DNA of 64,000 nt from Calliopum simillimum (lineage: Eukaryota > Arthropoda > Insecta > Diptera > Lauxaniidae). The DNA lies in assembly GCA_951812925.1 (NCBI GenBank), contig OX638370.1:121658897-121722896 (forward strand). Reading direction: 5' to 3'. A program made the translations under genes and the position numbers. This document shows, piece after piece, positions 60,330 through 64,000 of the stretch (within the stretch, counting starts at the first letter, position 1; every line of letters starts with the position of its first letter). A model generated the notes under the pieces. The model saw only the letters and a program-made list of their open reading frames with translations, did not search any database and had not been told where the DNA came from.

Positions 60330-62846
60330 TCATTCTCTACTCAATCAATTTTATTGAATTTCTGGTAAGCAACGCAGCTGTTTTCGGTTCGAGGGATCTT
60401 TGTTTTTTTTTTCGTTTTATTTTTGTTCTTGTGGTTCTACAGCTAAAATGATGCTTTGATTTTATTGGACCCTTAATGGCTTAAAGTTTGAGGTTGGAGG
60501 GGGGGGGATGTTCGTATTTTTTTAGGCTCATACAGAGTGAATATTAAAAGTCTTTGTGGAAAAGAAATAAAAGACAAAAGAAGTTCAGAATTTTATTGTA
60601 ATTGATTTTTTATGTTTCTTATGGAGCGTAAATTGAAAAGTGAGATCTAAATGCATATGGACGGGAAAAATTTCAATAAGATTTGTACAGTTGAATGACT
60701 ACAGCATTACAGAAACTTGTTTGGGAAAAATTTTTTTTGGCTAAGTACAAGCGCCACTGCTTTTTTAAAAAGCTTGAATTTCGAAATCCAAAAATCTTTT
60801 CTAAAATAAAAAAAAGGTTTTCCTAATTAACTTGCACAAAATCTCATTACATGTCCAAAAATAAGTAAGCAAGCAAAGTAACACAACAAATCCTAATTAA
60901 ATTATATGCGCATGAAATGAAAATCCTTTTTTTTTTTTTTGACGTACGAAAATCATCCTTACAACCTTGCACTAAATTTCATTCAAAAACTGAATTCAAT
61001 GGGAGAAAAGCAAATATTCAGTTGATGATATTTATAAAGCAAAGTATACAGCGTGTTGTATTAATCACAAGCAAAAAAATTGTATGCAAATTTTGATTCA
61101 AATGCTTTTGTATCTTATAATGTTTATATCCAGAGCTTAAGCAAATTCATGCCACACCATGTAAAAAGGATTTCACAACCAGTAAAAAACAATAACGAAA
61201 CGCTTGCCCGCGTAGTCATAAGAATTTTTCTTATATTTTGAATGAATTTGCATTGAAAAAGTTGCACGTACATGTGCCACGTATACAAAAATATATACAT
61301 AAGTACACACATGTCTGTAGCAATGCTTACATGTATGCGACAGCTGTTTAACGTAAGCTCCCGACCATGGTAGAACTTAGATAAGGTAAGGTTAGCGAGG
61401 GAGATGGCTGGTGCCAACATAACATAGGCCGCAATTGAGGTTGTTTGGTCGGGGACCAAAATTTTTAGCTTTCGCTATACAAAAATATTACATAAATTTA
61501 AAGGAGATACCTCTGCTGAGACTCCGCTACACTGCTGCGGCGCTGGGACACTTTTAGCACGTTGGGCGTGCACGGTGATGGTGACGGACACCAAGTCGGC
61601 GCTTCTGGCGATGACCAAGTGTCAATGATGCTGACCAGGAGTCGTCCTTCATGACCTGGAGTCGCTGTTCGTGACCATGAGTCACTGTTTCTGGCGTGGA
61701 TGAAACGCCAAGGTAAGACGATGAGCTGTAACAAGCTTAGAACCGCAGCAAGCAAAGAACTTCAAAAAATGCAAACTCAAAATCTATTTATTTCAATTTA
61801 TTTTTATTGAATAAAAAACTTTATAAAAGCTAAAATTTAAAGTTAAAATATTAATTGCAAAGTGCAGCTGTTGTTTGCAGTGTGGGATATTATCAACGAG
61901 TGATCTCATTTTTAACTTGCACTTTAGACTTTCTAAAGTGTCAAGTTGAGAATTTGGATTCAGCCATTGTCAGCCGTTTATTACGCATAAGAGTAAGCGA
62001 GACGGCAACACTCGTTAGGGTTAGAAAGAGTATATATATACTTATACAAAGCTTTGACAGCAGCCTGTAACGAGTAGTTACAGATTGTGCGGGTGGACAG
62101 TGTTGCCGTTCGACAAAGAATTACACTGAAGTTTGGGAGTTAAGGTTTTCGTGTTTCCCCGCGTAAACAGAGGTTATTGTTCACCCGGCTTATAACTTTG
62201 TTGTCAACCTATGTGAACCATCTTGAAATTTTTCTAAACTCCGAAATGAACTCTTTCGAGAAATGTCATCAATGGAGTCGAAGAAGTGATTTTCGAATAC
62301 CGTATAAATTCGATTTTCCAGCGCTGGGTATTCTTAAAGTAAATGAAAAATTGACTCTTCGACGTCAGAATCTTTACAGCACCTACATAAACAGATCTTG
62401 CGGTGGTAAGCTCTAACCTTGAGGCAGGCCTGCTTATAAAATGGTGCTCTGTAATGACATCAAATAAGATTCTGAGAGTTTGCCTATCTAAAAAGATAAT
62501 TTTTCGCCTTCGAAGTAGATCATGTCGTTTGACAATCTTAAATTAGCCCAAAAAATACTTTTTGAACCAATTTTGGCCCTAATTAATGTTAGTGAATTTA
62601 AGTGAAATATAACGATATCTGCATAATTTATGTTTATTCCGTTCTGAGGATGAACCAATTTTGATTCTCCTGAAGGCCCATTTTGGCAAAGCAAAACAAG
62701 ATTTTGAACATAGTTGTTTTTTCTTCACAGAATAGATGGGCAAATTTGCTACAAAAATAAAGATTACATCCCTGCAAAAATTTTGGCATTAATAAATTAT
62801 ACATTTTTTGTTCTGTTCTGTTCTGAAAAATTTTTTTAATTACAAG
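60330..62846. other. No gene recognised; GC-richer patches at 61.5-61.75 and 61.9-62.1 kb
   Basis: A minus-strand frame of 85 codons at 61498-61755 is GC-richer and repeats GACTC.TGGTCA phrases. The palindrome TGTAACGAGTAGTTACA (62066-62082) and TATATATAC nearby could belong to a solo LTR, but I could not find matching ends or duplications. No gene is claimed. Confidence 0.35.
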
Positions 62847-63837
62847 GCACACTGCTTCAAAATCCCTAAAAGCTGGCCAAAAGTCTAAATCATTAAAGTT
62901 TCGAGACGAAATTTTTTACCTGGGGGTTTTTAAGGTCGCTAATTACGAATTTGATGTTAGATTTTTAATAAAGAATATGGCGGATTCAAAATGGCGGACG
63001 AATTGCATAAATATTCAACCAAATCCAACAAAAAAATTTACTCAAAGGTTTTTGGGGTCACTGATTTCGAATCTAATGTTAGATCTTTAAAAAACAAAAT
63101 GGATGATCCGAAATGGCAAAAAACAACACTTGCACAATTTTTATATCTTATTTACAAATTAAAATTTTAACTTTGATAGAGTTGTGTGGAATGATAAATT
63201 GATCTATATAAAAATGGGTTTTAGATTCCTTTATCATGGAGTATAAGCTGTATAATAACATAAAAATTTTTCCATTTCAGGCGAGCAACACATATTGACA
63301 CTTGGTAAGCAACATGAGTTAAATTTTCTTATGGGTGCTTCAGAAAAAATCGCGTCAAACAAAAAAGGCAAAAAAAGCAACTCAATTTTTTTGTATGTGT
63401 TAGAAAAGGTTTCAATCTTCTTAAATCCAAAAAATCTTGGTGGTATGACGTGGTAAAAATTAGTTCTGGGCTTTTTTCATAACCATTGCGTATTGATTTT
63501 GTGAAATAATTTGATTTTAAGTTAATCATAATTACCGTAAAAGCAAAAATTATTGCAAGTTTTGAATATAGAGGTTCGATAGTATTTTCTTTTACAAAGA
63601 GATTCCATATTCAAACATTAAAATCGGTTCAGTTTTACTTTAAACTCACAGAATTTTGCATCTGAGAAGCATACTTTTGGAGAGATCCCAAGAGCATTGC
63701 ATGAATACCTGGATCTTTCTTACAAATTTTTTCAAGTCTATGAACATCTGAAAGACAATACGGTTCATAAAAACTTAATTTAAAAAAACTTTTTTTTCGA
63801 CTTTTGGCCAGCTTTTAACGATTTTTAACCAGTGTGC
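62847..63837. mobile_element. 991-bp inverted-repeat element containing AAAATGGCGGA repeats
   Basis: The ends GCACACTG and CAGTGTGC continue inward to matching arms of about 40 bp (AAAAGCTGGCCAAAAGTC and its complement). Inside, 62935-63000 and 63050-63120 are tandem relatives (GATTTCGAATCTAATGTTAG, then AAAATGGCGGA or GAAATGGCAAA). No clear target duplication or transposase was found. Confidence 0.6.
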
Positions 63838-64000
63838 GAGGCTGCAAAAACGCATTTTTACTCAGAAGAGAGGCTTCTTACTAAGAAAGTTTATAGGGTA
63901 AAAAGTCCTTAGAATCGTTCAAAGTACACGTTTGACGATTTTCAGAATTTTCTGAGCCATTTTATTATTTTTCAAAAATTGGTTAAAAAAAAAGCCCCAA

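Noticed and set aside
61498..61755. 85-codon minus-strand frame, GC-richer than its surroundings
   Set aside because: Internal GACTC.TGGTCA repetition and no splice or promoter evidence; it may be part of an LTR or other repeat, but the ends could not be found.
62066..62082. Palindrome TGTAACGAGTAGTTACA as a possible solo-LTR end
   Set aside because: No matching opposite end, target duplication or primer-binding site was found.

Overview
The window is eukaryotic, AT-rich and almost gene-free. It has short GT-AG introns, a TATA/initiator promoter, many nested transposons and no bacterial-style gene packing. The transposon mix (non-LTR copies with ATAC tails, Tc1/mariner/pogo, hAT, Harbinger-like, foldback and Penelope-like remnants) and the fly-style promoter suggest a dipteran, perhaps a tephritid fruit fly. 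That placement is inference and was not searched.

Only one gene is well supported: a two-exon, minus-strand gene at 44800-45468 for a small secreted cysteine-rich peptide resembling TIL-type protease inhibitors. It has a TATA box and a poly(A) signal. A second, weaker candidate is a single 55-codon minus-strand exon at 43507-43671. Most other open frames come from low-complexity or transposon DNA.

Layout. 1-17 kb: dispersed elements, including a truncated non-LTR copy split by a foldback hAT-like element (4.5-6.4 kb), an internally deleted non-LTR element (6.56-7.16 kb), a (CTTCTA)n tract, a three-level nest of inverted-repeat elements (11.5-12.9 kb), and a small insertion holding a hammerhead-like ribozyme (15.8-16.2 kb). 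17.2-20.5 kb: a long foldback element split by a pogo-like element. 19.8-28.0 kb and 29.0-39.3 kb: two near-identical copies of one segment, separated by foldback arms and a run of exactly 200 N. Copy B also carries a hAT element (itself split by a small element) and a truncated non-LTR insertion. Both copies hold an 11-bp minisatellite, about 1.3 kb in A and 0.7 kb in B. 39.6-43.0 kb: a chimeric foldback element. 43.5-45.5 kb: the gene-bearing stretch. 46-64 kb: further small inverted-repeat elements, a mariner relic and minisatellites.

Three observations matter most. First, sequence variants in the foldback arms show that the left arm before the gap belongs with the right arm at 40.2-42.9 kb. 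The A/B duplication is therefore either a retained second haplotype or unequal exchange between two foldback elements. Second, there is a hammerhead-type ribozyme core at 16.0 kb. Third, several unrelated inverted-repeat elements share one design, in which a short terminal motif is reiterated many times inside each element.
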